Source: Cryptomeria japonica
Lineage: Eukaryota; Streptophyta; Pinopsida; Cupressales; Cupressaceae
DNA: 64,000 nt
Reading direction: 5' to 3'
Assembly (NCBI RefSeq): GCF_030272615.1
Contig: NC_081412.1
Span: forward strand, 669,256,852-669,320,851
The notes below the pieces were generated by a model. The model saw nothing but the letters and a program-made list of their open reading frames with translations. It searched no databases and had not been told where the DNA came from. The position numbers and the translations under genes are program-made. This document shows, piece by piece, positions 22,949 through 34,652 of the stretch. How positions within the stretch are numbered: position 1 is the first letter of the stretch; each line of letters opens with the position of its first letter.

Positions 22949-24239
22949 ACACCTTGAGAGGTGGTGGAGAGATAGAGGAAAATTGAATTTTGGGACATAA
23001 GGACCCAAAATAGATAAAAGAAATAATGGAAGAATAGTTTTGGAAAGATATTTAGATAGATGGTTGAAAGAATTTCAAAGATGCGTTCCTTTGTTATTCT
23101 TTCTTATGGATCATTTGAGGTGATGGAATAGTGGATGGAGGGAGGTAAGGACCCAAGATGGATGCAAGGGATGGAGATTTTGACTTTGAAATGAAAGGAT
23201 CTAAGATAGATTTAGAGGATGAAGAGTGTGACTTTGGAATGAAAGGACCTAAGAGGGATTTGGAGGATGTAGAGTTTGAATTTGGAATGAAAGGACTTAA
23301 ACTGGATTTGGAGGATGAAAGGATTCCTTGATCTTGATCTTTACTTGGAGTAGGATCATTTGAGTTTTTGCTGTTCTCTTGATTTTAAATTAGATTAGTG
23401 AAGGAGATGGAAGGGATATCATGCTCTTTCTTAGGAGGTGGATGTTGAATGGGACTCTGCCCTTGAGATAGAAGAGGATCATTGTGGATTGAATACCAAA
23501 ATCTTAGGGGATCATCATAAGATTCTTAATAGCTGGGATCTTGATAAAAAATGGGATTAGATTGGAGATTCATGATATCTTGATCTTGATTTAGGCTAGG
23601 AATCATTTCTTTTGAATAAGCTTCTACTTTTCCAACGACAAGGGATAGTCACTTGAGTGATCAGTTTGGATAGGTAGATGTTGTTGACTTGATGGATACT
23701 TCGTTTCTGATACTCAAGCTTACTAAGTCGAATAAAGGTTTTGTTCGCTAGGCCCCTATAACAAAGTATGTCAAATGATATGGATAAAGTCTCCTGATAT
23801 AGAAACTTGATTTGACTAACTTGAATACCTAGCTAGGTATTGTTGTTGAGATAGTTGGATAATAAACTCTTGATCACTTGGATTGGTACTCCTCTAAATT
23901 GGTTGAATGAAAATATTGCCTAAGATAGTTGAAATGTTGATAACCTCCTCAAAGGGTGCTTTGTTGGATTTGAAAATCTTTTCCACTTTATGATTCCTTT
24001 GTTTGAACTGATTTTTGGTTTGATTTGTTGTTTGATGTTTTGCAAGATGTTGTAGCATTTATGACAAGAATACATAGCACATATGAAAATAATGGCCATC
24101 TTAATGCTAAACATTAAGTGTATGTTCTTTTGAGGATGTGTTCAAATCCTCGATGTTTTCGCTGGTTTGGATCACAATAAATACACATCAGATAGACCCT
24201 TTATTCAAAGGTCATTGACAATATCATAACCCACTAGTT
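22949..24239. other. Spacer interrupted by copia B
   Basis: This continues the DNA upstream of copia B. It contains a 48-base tandem repeat at about 23182-23327 (starts at 23182, 23230 and 23278). The plus strand reads DFEMKGSKIDLEDEE-like 16-residue units with no stops. No flanking gene is recognised. Confidence 0.5.
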
Positions 24240-26010
24240 TCGATACTCCGTCAGCTGAAACGGCCTTGTCACCCCCTAAAGGGTGCCCATTTTTTTGCCT
24301 TTTGCCAGAAATTAAGCCAAAGTGAATTGCTTCACAGTTGGGTAGTTATCTTGGGAGATATATGGTGAGTAATCCTAGGGGAAGATTCTTCCCCACCCTT
24401 GCACTATGATATTGCCAATGTTTGGCAATTGACTCGACTCAAAGTTTCTAATGCTAAGGTTCTTAGTAAGGATTATGTTCGAAGATATTCCTTGAAGTTG
24501 CGCAAGCATGATTGAGGCCTATAGCCCAAAAAAGTATCTAACAAGATGTCACGCAAGCGTGATTGAGACCGCGAGGCCCTACAAAGTGCTCGACATGAGA
24601 TATCTCAAATAGCTCACTCAAATATGCTCTGTCCCTGAGATTGTCATCTCAAAGGCGATTTATTTATAGTGAGCTAGATTACTTGGCTTTAGCCATGCTC
24701 ACTTGGGTCGTTCTCTTCTCACTAGCCCCCTCAAGGTGTTCGGGAAGACATGCCCTCTAAAAGATATAATTGCTTGGAGTGAAATAAAGCATAAAAGAGT
24801 GGGTTTGGCTTTTTGATCAGCCAATTAAGGGGAGAACATATACCTACCACTCAAGACAACGCAAACAATGTTCTTTTTATCTTTACAAAGCAATGATTTG
24901 CTAAATCCTAATTGGAGATGTTGCTCCAAACAGGCATGGTGTTTATTTTAGTACCACAAAGCAATTTGTTTGTTTACTCTAGAAATGGAAATCCTTGTCA
25001 ACGAAATGAAAGCACATTGCTTGAAAGTAAATCACTTTGTAAGAAATGGACAAGTTGATTGTTCATTTTAATCTTGCAAGAAAATGTGGATTGTTCTTTT
25101 TATTTTTTGCAAGAAAATTGAAAATTTGTTCTTTTTAGAGCCCAAAATGAATTGTTTTCCTCTAATCTTGCAAGAAAACAAAGTCTTTCATTTGTTGTTC
25201 TTTTTACCGTGCAATAAGATTCTTTTTAATCCCAAAGGAAAATGTAGTTGATTTTAAGCCCAAAAGAAAGATGAGGTTCTTTTTAATCCAAACTAAAAAT
25301 GAGTTCTTTTTATCCAACTTTAAAAAGCTAGAAAGAAATCATAAATCCTAATTCTAACTCCTCCAACCTGCAAGAAACTGTTAAAACCTGCAAAGAAAGA
25401 AATTAGTGAAAAATCAAAACATTTGGTGGGCTTACACAAGCCTAATTTCAAATCTTGGTTACAATTTTTTCACTCCTGATCTTGAAATGCCTTGAAATTT
25501 GACTAAGTTTGAAATTTGGAGCCCTAAAATTTGACTATGTCTGAAATGTGGAGGATCCTCCAAAAACTAGATTTTGCATTATAACTCCTAGAGGTCTGAA
25601 ACCCCTCTCAAACATCCTGACAATATATGCTTAAATGTCACTTATACTTAAATGTTATATTCCATATATATCTCCTAAAGCAAATGTCTTTGTTCTCCAT
25701 ACAAGAAATCACAAAGCAAGAACTTGTACAACAATTCTCACATAACCATACAAGAAAACCAGAAGCTCGTACTTTTATTATTGCATAACTATACGAGAAA
25801 ATCAGAAACTCTCATGACAAACCCTACATAGCCATACGAGAAAAGCATAAGCCTATACGACAATTATCACATATCCATATGATAAAAGAATCAAACTCGT
25901 ACTATTGCAATTAGAAAATCGTATGAGCTTTCGTGCTAAAACAGAACTTGTGGAAAAATGTTAGAAAAATTGGATTTTTAGGGGTCTAGCCCCACGGTGG
26001 GGACCAAAAC
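24240..26010 (-). other. Leader region of gypsy-type element F
   Basis: Read on the minus strand, this follows LTR F. A segment near 24650-24770 matches the leader of gypsy C near 44240-44345: both have AGAGGGCATGTCT, a CTAGTGAG(A/G)AGAGA word, CGACCCAAGTG and CACTATAAATAA in the same order. At 25700-25940 short words of the type TTTTCTCGTATGG recur about every 50-60 bases. No gag or pol was found further down, so the element is either internally deleted or a non-coding large LTR derivative. Confidence 0.6.
25989..26010 (-). promoter_or_regulatory. Probable primer site region of element F
   Basis: On the minus strand the LTR end is followed by TTTTGGTCCCCACCGTGGGG. This resembles the TGGCGCCCACCGTGGGGC sequence seen after the 5' LTR in many plant Ty3/gypsy elements. 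It supports reading 26011-27549 as a 5' LTR rather than a solo LTR. Confidence 0.55.
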
Positions 26011-27549
26011 TGTATGCTCAGATTGTGGTACTTGCAAAAGAGACACAAACAACACAAACACACTAATGGGACATTGCATTAGAGATTAAAATCAACAAAA
26101 CAAGTTAGTTAATAAAAAAACTTTCAAAATCGTCTCATTGTCCTCTATCTCCAAAGATCTTCAAGATTCAAGGTGGTTCTCAGCTTGGAAGAGCACTTGA
26201 TGTTTAAGATGACAACCTAAATAATGAGAGATATATATGATTCTAAGATCTAAATGGAATGCAACTAAGATCTTAGTGATATGCTAAATGGATATGAAAC
26301 TAGATATGTTACCAAAATGAGAAGATTAGTGTGATATTAAACTAGCATGAGGATGAGAAAGATGATATGGAAGTAGCATGAAATTGAAACTAGCATAATA
26401 CTCTAAGCATGATAAAATCTATGCTATAATGCAACTAAGATGATCTAAAAATTCTAAGAGAAGACAATGAAGCTCCTTAGTAAACCGCACAAAACAATTT
26501 AGCTATAGATTGGATGCAAATGAAGATGGATGCTAAGAGTGAAGAAAGGGGCTCTATTTGCAAGAAAAATAGAGAAATGGATGGTTGAGTTTGAGTAATC
26601 TCAACAAGAGTTAGGATTGAAAGTTATCAATCCATGGGAGAGATTCAATCCAATCCCAAGTTGACAAATGTCACCTTGAGATGACTTGAGAGGATGCTAA
26701 GAAAGCATTAAATGCTAAATAAGCATTAAGGATAACTTCAAGGAGTGACATCATTGGACAATGTCATTAACCAGGGAGGCATGCTATTTTCCAAGAGGTA
26801 AACTCTCGTGCAACTTAGTTGAAGGATGGTCAAAGGGACAACCATCGTGGCTAAGGGGTATGAGCTTGTAAGATGCATTAAGTGCCTTTTGAAGACTTTG
26901 AAGGTTAACTTGTTGGAAGGTAGATAACCTTCAAGGCTCTTGTAAGAGCCTCACAAGTTTTGGAAGACTCAACAAGTTAACTTGTTGAAAAAGATAATGT
27001 CTTAAATGCATTTTGAAGACTTTCTTCCAAATTTGGAGAAGTGACTCCCCCAAATTTAGGGAAAGAACATGATTAGGAGATTAGACATGATTAGGAATGG
27101 ATTAGAAGATTTCTAGAAAGGGGATTTAAAAGAATAATGGAAAATGTAAGATTTTGCAAGTGGGTGAGAGAAAATAAGATTTTGGTAAATAAAATGATTT
27201 ATTTTAGCCAAAATGGATGCAACTTGCATTTGTAGGATTTTGCAAGTGGGGGGACTATTCACAGGGGATTTTTAATTAAATGTGAATTTAATCAAAAGAG
27301 AAAAAAATGATTTTAATCAAACAAATAAGATTTATTCAATCAAATTGTTGAGGGTACTTAATCAAACCTTAGTTTAATTAATAAGTTAGGCTAGAAAAAG
27401 GATATTTAATCAAATCTTTAATTTGATTAAAAGATCAATTAGAAGAATAGGGATATTAATTAAATCTTAATTTAATTAATTGGAAAAATTAGAGATAATT
27501 AAATGAATAAAATTCACTTAATTTATTGTGCAAGTTTTAGGTGTCTACA
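26011..27549 (-). repeat. LTR of gypsy-type element F, minus strand
   Basis: On the minus strand it opens TGTAGACACCTAAAA, the same opening as the LTRs of gypsy C. It is rich in TTTAATTAAAT words, has an AAATAGAGCCCC promoter-like word near 26550 and ends TGAGCATACA. The length is 1539 bases. No second copy was found in the window. Confidence 0.7.
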
Positions 27550-27813
27550 AATAGCATTGTGGAACACTTCGGAAAATAATTTCTTGGGCTTTTTGCATGG
27601 CAATGTAATGTCAAGCACCATTGAACTTTTAGCTCCAACAATAATTGCAGTGACTAAAAGTTACCTCCCATTTAAAGGTTTAGGAAATCCCTATAAGCAT
27701 TGCAAGCTAAAAGACATCGTAACAAGTATTGATTAATGAAACCAACTTCTGCCTCAAAAGAAATAGTATGACATCAATAATGAGCAAGCCAAATCCCCAA
27801 TAGAATCAATTTA

Positions 27814-28088
27814 CTATTTATTATTTTTCTAATATATATATTTTTTTAATATACATAATTTTTCAATAATTTTATTTATAAAGACTATTATTTTCTTGAA
27901 ACTTTTATTATTTTTATATTTAAAAAATAAACATTTAGTAAAAGTTGTTTCTATTTATTATTTTTCTAATATATATATATTTTTTAATATACATAATTTT
28001 TCAATAATTTTATTTATAAAGACTATTATATTCTTGAAACTTTTATTATTTTTATATTTAAAAAATAAACATTTATTTAAAGTTGTTT
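27814..28088. repeat. 137-base tandem duplication upstream of the TNL gene
   Basis: Two nearly identical copies begin at about 27814 and 27951. Each starts CTATTTATTATTTTTCTAAT, contains TTTTTCAATAATTTTATTTA and ends near AAAGTTGTTT. Differences are a few bases and the length of an AT run. It lies about 430 bases before the TIR exon. Confidence 0.9.
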
Positions 28089-28315
28089 CAGTATCACCAT
28101 TACTAACATAGTTGTTTCTCCTAGTACCTGACTACCTAAATTTGTTTTTGCATGGTGGAAATTTTTTAGGGCTTTATGTCATAAACATTAGATCAGAGGA
28201 AATATCGTATGAACTTGGGATGTCTTGTAATTTTTGATACTTGTCTTCACTACCCTTCCATATGTGCATGCTTATGATGTCGCACCAATTTTTTTTTTGA
28301 AGAAATACTAGAAGA

Positions 28316-28426
28316 ATGCTCCCCAAAGGATCAGATCGACGCCATCCAATTGAGGAAATTAAGCAGCGGAGAATATTCTCAAGCTCGGCATTCGACCGGG
28401 GAGACTACAGATTTACACACAATTAA
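28316..28426 (+). other. Possible upstream ORF or 5' exon of the TNL gene
   Basis: An ATG at 28316 opens 36 codons (MLPKGSDRRHPIEEIK ...) ending at TAA 28424-28426. Just downstream, CGCAG/GTGAGA at 28456/28457 looks like a splice donor, and AACAG at 28543 like an acceptor joining in frame to the TIR exon. If that intron is used, the frame entering the TIR exon has no ATG before an upstream TGA, so this would be 5' UTR or a downstream exon of a longer gene. Transcript data would decide. Confidence 0.3.
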
Positions 28427-28520
28427 GTCCTCTCAGCTCAACACGCCGATTCGCAGGTGAGATACATTTTATTTGAAAGTTTCTGTCTTTCTCCTCCACA
28501 TTAATACAACTTTAAAACTC

Positions 28521-31500
28521 ATGCTCGTTATTTCAATTAACAGTTACCAAGGACAGAAATTTTTGGCTCAAGATGTATTTCTGAGTCACAGTGGTAAGCA
28601 GAAAAATTTTATTAGGCAGCTGTACAGAGACCTCACAAACCAGGGCGTGTCCTGCTTTTTTGATCAAGATCGTGAAAGTTTGCCAGTGGGCGAAGATTTC
28701 CCTTCTCGTATATTTGCAGCCGCTAAGACATGCAAAGTTGCAGTTTTACTTCTCTCTATGGATTTCCTCCAATCAAAGTGGCCAATGCAGGAATTGGCTG
28801 CTTTCGTGAATGCGAAAAAAAAGAAAAATCCTGATCTCAAAATTTTACCCCTGTTCTTCCTGATTTCACCGTTTGCTCTTAAAAACATTACGGCAGACGA
28901 GGAAAAGTGGAAACAGTTGGAGAAATCCGAGGAAAAGCGAGCCGAATGGCACCAGGCTTTGAGTGCAATACGGCAAATTAACGGGTTGAAGTTCAGTGAA
29001 GGTGATGATGAAGTGAAGTTTAGAGATGAAATTGTGGAAGAAATCTGGCATTTACTTACAAAACCCTCACCAAGGTATCATTTCCCTTGTATGCAAGGAC
29101 AAACACGAATGTGCCAGGTAGAAACACCTCATTACCTTGTTTTGTTTTATCACGCATATATTCAGAGGCTAACCGCTAATGTATTTATTATATTTAATGG
29201 TTGCAGGAGGTTGCAGATTTCTTCGACACTGTTCATTCCGACACAAGGGGAATCCGTATTGCAGGATTGTATGGAATACCGGGCCAGGGGAAAACTACGC
29301 TTGGTAAGGCTTTCTGCAACTTCAAACTGGGGGATTTTGAAGGCAAAGTATGCCATCTAGAATTTTCTAGAGGCGATTCATTCAAAAGAATTAAAGTTGC
29401 CTTGCAGTGTCTCACTTGCTGCCCTCAGTCGTATTTCCAAGAACTGAGAGACCAAGATCAGGTGACCATTTTTACATCTTTTAGTTTTGTTTACGGGATG
29501 TTCTTCCTTTCCATAAGTATAGTTTTAAGTATTGTGAATTTTCTAATAAGATGTGGAAGTATTATGCATTTTCTTATAATCGTTACAGGCACAAGTTGGG
29601 TTATATAGAAGAATGGAGGGCAAAAGGGTATTGTTGGTTCTCGACAATATCACAGAAGAAAGTATAGACGAAGTGACGTATTATTGTAAGGCAGAGTTTG
29701 GAGAAAACAGCTGCATCCTTTTGAGCGCTCGGAGTGTAGATGTTCTCGAAAAGCATTTCAAAATAGATAAGCGGTCGTGCATGCGCGTCCCATCGCTCAA
29801 AGAGGAAGAGGCCATAGCCATCTTCTTGGAAAGGACATCTGTAGAAGAGTCAACGTTGGGGGCAGAGGACAAAGCTTATGCTGTTAAGTGCGCAAAAAGA
29901 TGTTCGTTCAAAGAGGTCGGTGGGAGAGGTCGAACATTTCATCCATTAGCATTAAAAGCATTTGGGGGCCACCTCTTCAGTAAATACGGTCGGCATTTGT
30001 CAAAGTGGGCTGCCGAGATAGAAAGCTGGGTAGACCGATGCGGTTATGGTTTGGATGACGTGTTAGCCGTGCTGGGCAGAGCTTTTGACAACATGCCTCC
30101 CGAGTATTGCACCATATTCATGCTTCTCACCCTATATATGCCGCCTAATATGTCTCCCCACAAAGTTACTGAGTGGCTGGCAATGATCTGCAACAAAGAG
30201 ATTTCATTTACTGAGAAAGCGGTGAGTTAAATATTTGCTTTTAAACCTTTTTAGTTTGTGATTTGGGTATTTTTAATTGAAAAACCGCTGAACGCTTAAT
30301 TTGTATGTGGTTTCAGATTGAGGATCTATGTAAGGCGGCATTTATTGAAGAATATGGACCTGAAATTCGCTTACACGACCTATATATTGAATTCGCACAA
30401 AGCAAAGCAAATGAAATGGGGAGATGGCTGTGGTGGAAGGGCGACCCATGTAGTACACGTGGATTAATATCACAACACAGTGCTGGGTTTGAATTGGCTA
30501 AGCTGGAGCAGTGCATGTATCGAAGACCGCTCCAGATCCCCCCAGACGACCGTCAAAATCTATTGGTGCTTCAGCTTGTAGATGTGGAGAACATGAGAAT
30601 GGAGAAACTTGACATGGGTGGGATGGGCCGTCTCAGAAGCATTACATTACACAATTGTAAAGGCCTGACAGAGCTTGAAGGTATAGAAAAATTGCAACAG
30701 CTGGCGTGGCTTCAGATAAGCGAAGTAAATCCAATGTTTAAACTTCCCGAGCTAAGCAGCCTCGAAGGTTTACAACATCTTGAGATCAATATTGCAACCA
30801 GCAAGATGCTCAATCAGCTGGGAGATCTTACCGGTTGTGTTTCTTTGAGAGAGATTAATGTTCGCTGTCCATCCCTCTTGGAGTTCCCAAGGTTAAATGG
30901 TTTGCCGCATTTGGAGAAAGTGGAATTTAGTATGTGTGATAAAGTGAAGGGGCCTCTTGACTGTAGAGAATGCGTGGAACTGCAAAGTATTGCCCTCAAC
31001 AGTTGCAGCCAGATGACTGCATCACCGCTTCTCGTTGGATGTAAGAAACTATCCAAAATTGTATTGTGGGAATGTGATGCAGTGAAGGCATGTCCACATA
31101 TAGATGTGCCGAGTGATTTAAAGACACTAGAGTTGTCCGTTTCATCAAAAGCTGCATCAGCACCCAAATGTTTAGAGTCTTCTTATGGACTGAAAAATCT
31201 TCAACTATGCAATATGTGGAATCTAAAGGAGCTTCCAAGTTTCAGACTTCTTAAATATTTGACTGTGCTCAAACTTGACAAGTGTGGCATAAGGGAGCCA
31301 CCAGATCTAACATGTTGCGTCTTGTTGGAGGATGTTTGTTTTTTCACACTACCAAATTTACAAAGCTTTCCCAACTTTTCACTACTAAGGAAGTTAAAGA
31401 AGTTAAGTTTATATGATTGCTGGAGAGTTCAAGATCCCCCTCATATAAGTGGCTGCCATGAACTACAGCTATTCCATCTGGCCTTTAACGACAATATGGA

Positions 31501-31972
31501 AGGACTTCCAAACATGGGCGAGTCCCCACAACTAGAGGACATCAAACTGAGTTGGCATTCTGAGGATGAGGGTATTTATGCGGGAAATGATTTGGATTAT
31601 AACACTCGTTATGAGGATCTTGAATCTTGTCTGGAGCACTTTAAAAATGAAAGCTTCCCAGATTTGAGTGAGGTAAGCGCGCCAGAAGCATTGAAAGAGT
31701 GGCAGTGGCTGAAGGACAAGCCAATGCTAGTGAAACGATATGCCCGTCGAGGGAAAGTGTATTGCTCTCTTACAGCTCCGTACGGATGGCACAGGCGCAA
31801 ACAGACAACAACTCTAAAAAGGGTAGAAGTTGAGCACAGCCAGCAAGCAATTGTTAAAAGAGCACAATTTAAACGCAAACAATCTCGTCGTATGGCTTGG
31901 TTCGTTGCATTATCTTTCTCTGCAGCGCTCCTTCTTCGTTGGTTGATTACTCTCGCTATATTCCATTTTTAA
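28521..31972 (+). CDS. TIR-NBS-LRR immune receptor with hydrophobic C-terminal tail
   Basis: Predicted coding exons are 28521-29117, 29207-29461, 29589-30221 and 30317-31972, all with GT-AG borders and phase 0, giving 1046 residues from the ATG at 28521 (start uncertain). The TIR domain (about 17-150: QDVFLSHSGKQ, CFFDQDRESLPVGEDF) keeps the putative NADase Glu at residue 91 in SKWPMQELAAF. The NB-ARC shows the P-loop GIPGQGKTT (222-230), kinase-2 VLLVLDN (298-304), an RNBS-B-like ILLSARS, FHPLALKAFGG in place of GLPLAL, and LHD at 514-516 for MHD. Leucine-rich repeats fill the C-terminal half. The last 26 residues (from MAWFVALSFSAALLLRWL) are a probable membrane helix after a basic stretch. 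TNLs sense pathogen effectors and signal through TIR NADase activity; here that is inferred from family. No stops or frameshifts are seen. Confidence 0.88.
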
Positions 31973-31973
31973 G

Positions 31974-32248
31974 TGAAGGGTGGATGGAGAAAGTACATAT
32001 TCGATCAAAGATAGAAATTAAACACACACAAATTGTATTGTACTGCTGCACAAAACATAGACTTATTGCTTGCCTTAGACGCATTACATCTGCCTCTATT
32101 TATAGAGGGATGGATTTTGAAGAATGTAGAAGTTTTTGGGTTCATCAATCGATTAATGACTTTTTAGATTCATCTATTTTCCCTGATATTTTTGGTTGGC
32201 ACATTTAATACGGTCGGTGACGGTAGCTGTTACAAGAGTGTTCTAACA
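31974..32248 (-). repeat. 3' LTR of element D
   Basis: 275 bases, matching the right LTR throughout apart from its 164-base insertion. TATAAATA on the minus strand lies at about 32098-32105. It begins one base after the stop codon of the TNL gene. Confidence 0.85.
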
Positions 32249-32557
32249 TTCTCTCCCTTAATTTCTACCCCAAATCAATTGTTTTGAATATTCATGCCAC
32301 GATCTACTAGAGATGGGTCCCAGTCTAAAGTCTTGTTAGGTACTCATTTACAATTGCAATCACTTATGCCAATGAAACATTAATCTTCGCAAATTATTTT
32401 CTTTTGTCTTCAATGAAGTCTGCGGACTTCCTCAAATTCTTTTCTACATAACTTCAAACTATTTCTAGATATGCTAATCTTTTCTTAATCATGACGTCTT
32501 TGTATTGGCTTTGTCCAATTGCTACGACAGTCTCTCAAATATTTGATTTTCAAATCT

Positions 32558-33620
32558 TCAAAATATCCATCTTGATCTTCCTACAACTTCACTTTCTATA
32601 GACGAGCTGCTAGACAATTGATTTTTATGACCCAAAACATTTGTTGTGTTTGAACATTCAAATCTTTCTTGATTACAATCAACATATGAATATTTAAACT
32701 TAAACAACCTTTTGATCATACTTGTAATCCTTTGCCAACACAATCCATAACACCATCCACAATCCATTTGCATGCATTCTATTATAGATTCATTTTTTGA
32801 CACTTTGTTCCAACACATTTTTTCACAATGATTCTTCGGTCCACATATTGTACAAGGATTAATATCCCAACATGTGTCCTTTATATGTCCTTGCCTACAA
32901 TAATGAGTACATTGAATGCATTGCTTTGTTTGAGTTGATTTGCTTTTAACTGGAACACCTATATATTTCTTTCCTTTACTTGTTTCATATCCAAGACACT
33001 CATATTTTGACCTTATTATTGGCTCAGTGGGCTCTTTGATTCCTTGCCCATACTTTCCTAAACCTTTACCTTCATAACCCTTTTTCTTCATTATCTTCAA
33101 ACCAACATTTTGAGAACAACTTGTGTTAGTCTCATCACATCTAACAAGATTTTTAGTTTCATCAATATGTTCATCTTCACACTCTTTCTTACAATCAACT
33201 TCAACAAAATCACATTCACCCTTGCACTACAAGAAACATCTCACACCAATTTCTTTGACATCAAACTTTCATTTTCTTCATTTAATTTTGATATTTCCTT
33301 CTTGTGTAGACTATTCTTTTTTTTTAATTTCTTTATCTTTTCCTCTAAATCGTCAAACAACTTTACTCTTTTTCTAATTCCTCATACTTTTTCTTGATCT
33401 CATCAAATAACTTTAGTTTTTCTTCTAACTCTTTATTTTCCTCTTTAGCTTTGTTCAATTCTTTGAAAAGATCACAATTGTCTTCACAAGTTTACATATT
33501 TCTGCTATCCTTTCTCTTATCATTGTAGCCATCTCTTTTCTTAATTTTATCAATTCTTCTTCTAAATTATTTGTTTTCTCTTTCTTCACTTTAACAGCTT
33601 TTCCTATTAAAATGAACAAT
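32558..33620 (-). pseudogene. gag: Gag-like region of element D (coiled coil, G-patch, zinc knuckle)
   Basis: On the minus strand the first part (33620-33130) is a Lys/Glu/Leu-rich coiled-coil-like stretch, with stops (EELIKLRKEMATMIRER, EEKIKKLKKK). The open frame from 33100 to 32558 then begins with a G-patch-like segment, MKKKGYEGKGLGKYGQGIKE, ending KYECLGYE. A CCHC-like knuckle follows (CIQCTHYCRQGHIKDTC), with further Cys pairs. G-patch and knuckle both suggest RNA binding. There is no pol. The coiled coil plus knuckle layout recalls the gag of copia A. Confidence 0.6.
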
Positions 33621-34637
33621 TTAAATTCCCCTTTCTTCCACTAGTTACTGTTGTTACCAATCATTCAACAGCTACAATTGTACAATTCCTTTGCCTCTCT
33701 AATCAATAAAAGTTATTTTCCGCTTTGATAGCAATTAAACAATAAATCAAACTCCCAAAATTAAATTTGATAGTCTATTTTCAAAACCTTTGCCTTGCCC
33801 TATGAACTTTTTCTGAAGTTAAAGTTCAACACCTGAGACTAATATCGTTTTTCTGGCAACAAAACACAAAATGCATTCTTTTATCTTCAGTGGCAGTGAA
33901 CAAACTCACTTGTGGATAAAGCTGGCACTCACAATCTATTCTCTTCCTTTCTTTGCCAAATAATCTTACAATCTTCTGGGAGAAGCAACTTAGTCTCCTT
34001 CAGCTTTACCAAAAGCGATCCCCACAAAGAACCAGAGTAATTTCTCTTTTCTTGGCCACTTCCAACGGCTTAATCTTCTACGAACCCTCTTTAGTTCATG
34101 GTGCCAGTGGTCTTCTATAGTTCAAGGCGGCAAATAAATTTTGCAAGTAGCAACTAAAGTGCGCGCTCCACACTTCAAATAGTAGTAACAAATTTTAATA
34201 CAGTAAACCCAGAGCACAGGCATCCACATAGAACAGCTACAATCAAAGTCCAACCCAGTAGCATTCAAACTTCTCTATAGAAACCCAATTCGCAAAATTA
34301 GATGCACGATGAAATACTAAATCGCTGAGCCAAGCACAATGTCCCAGTCAGCAAGAAAAAACACACTCCAAAATAGATCGTAAAGAGGCTACCAATATTG
34401 AAAGTCTCTTTACAGAAATATAAAGGAGCTGATACTTTCATACAGCGATAACTTCATTTTCAGCTGCATACATTTTCAAAACAGCAACCTCCTTATGCCT
34501 ACAGGCTCCCCCTAAAATGGTGACTTGATCGAACTTCTACAACTCATAGAGCAATGGTTTCCAAAATTTGCATTTCTCAATCGGCTGTAACCTCATCTCT
34601 CTCTGATCCAAATCTGGTTGCAATCTTCTCTTGGCTA

Positions 34638-34650
34638 GATCTGATACCAA
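34638..34650 (-). promoter_or_regulatory. Primer binding site of element D
   Basis: The minus strand reads TTGGTATCAGATC directly inside the right LTR. It matches the initiator tRNA-Met complement except near its end. This fixes the element's orientation. Confidence 0.8.
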
Positions 34651-34652
34651 TC

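Noticed and set aside
26011-27549. Interpretation as a solo LTR
   Set aside because: A primer-site-like sequence and a leader homologous to that of gypsy C follow it, and the five bases outside the two ends (AAAAC and AATAG) do not match as a target duplication.
33110-33397. Phe/Leu-rich plus-strand frames suggesting a membrane protein
   Set aside because: They are the complement of a Lys/Glu-rich coiled-coil-like gag segment on the minus strand of element D.
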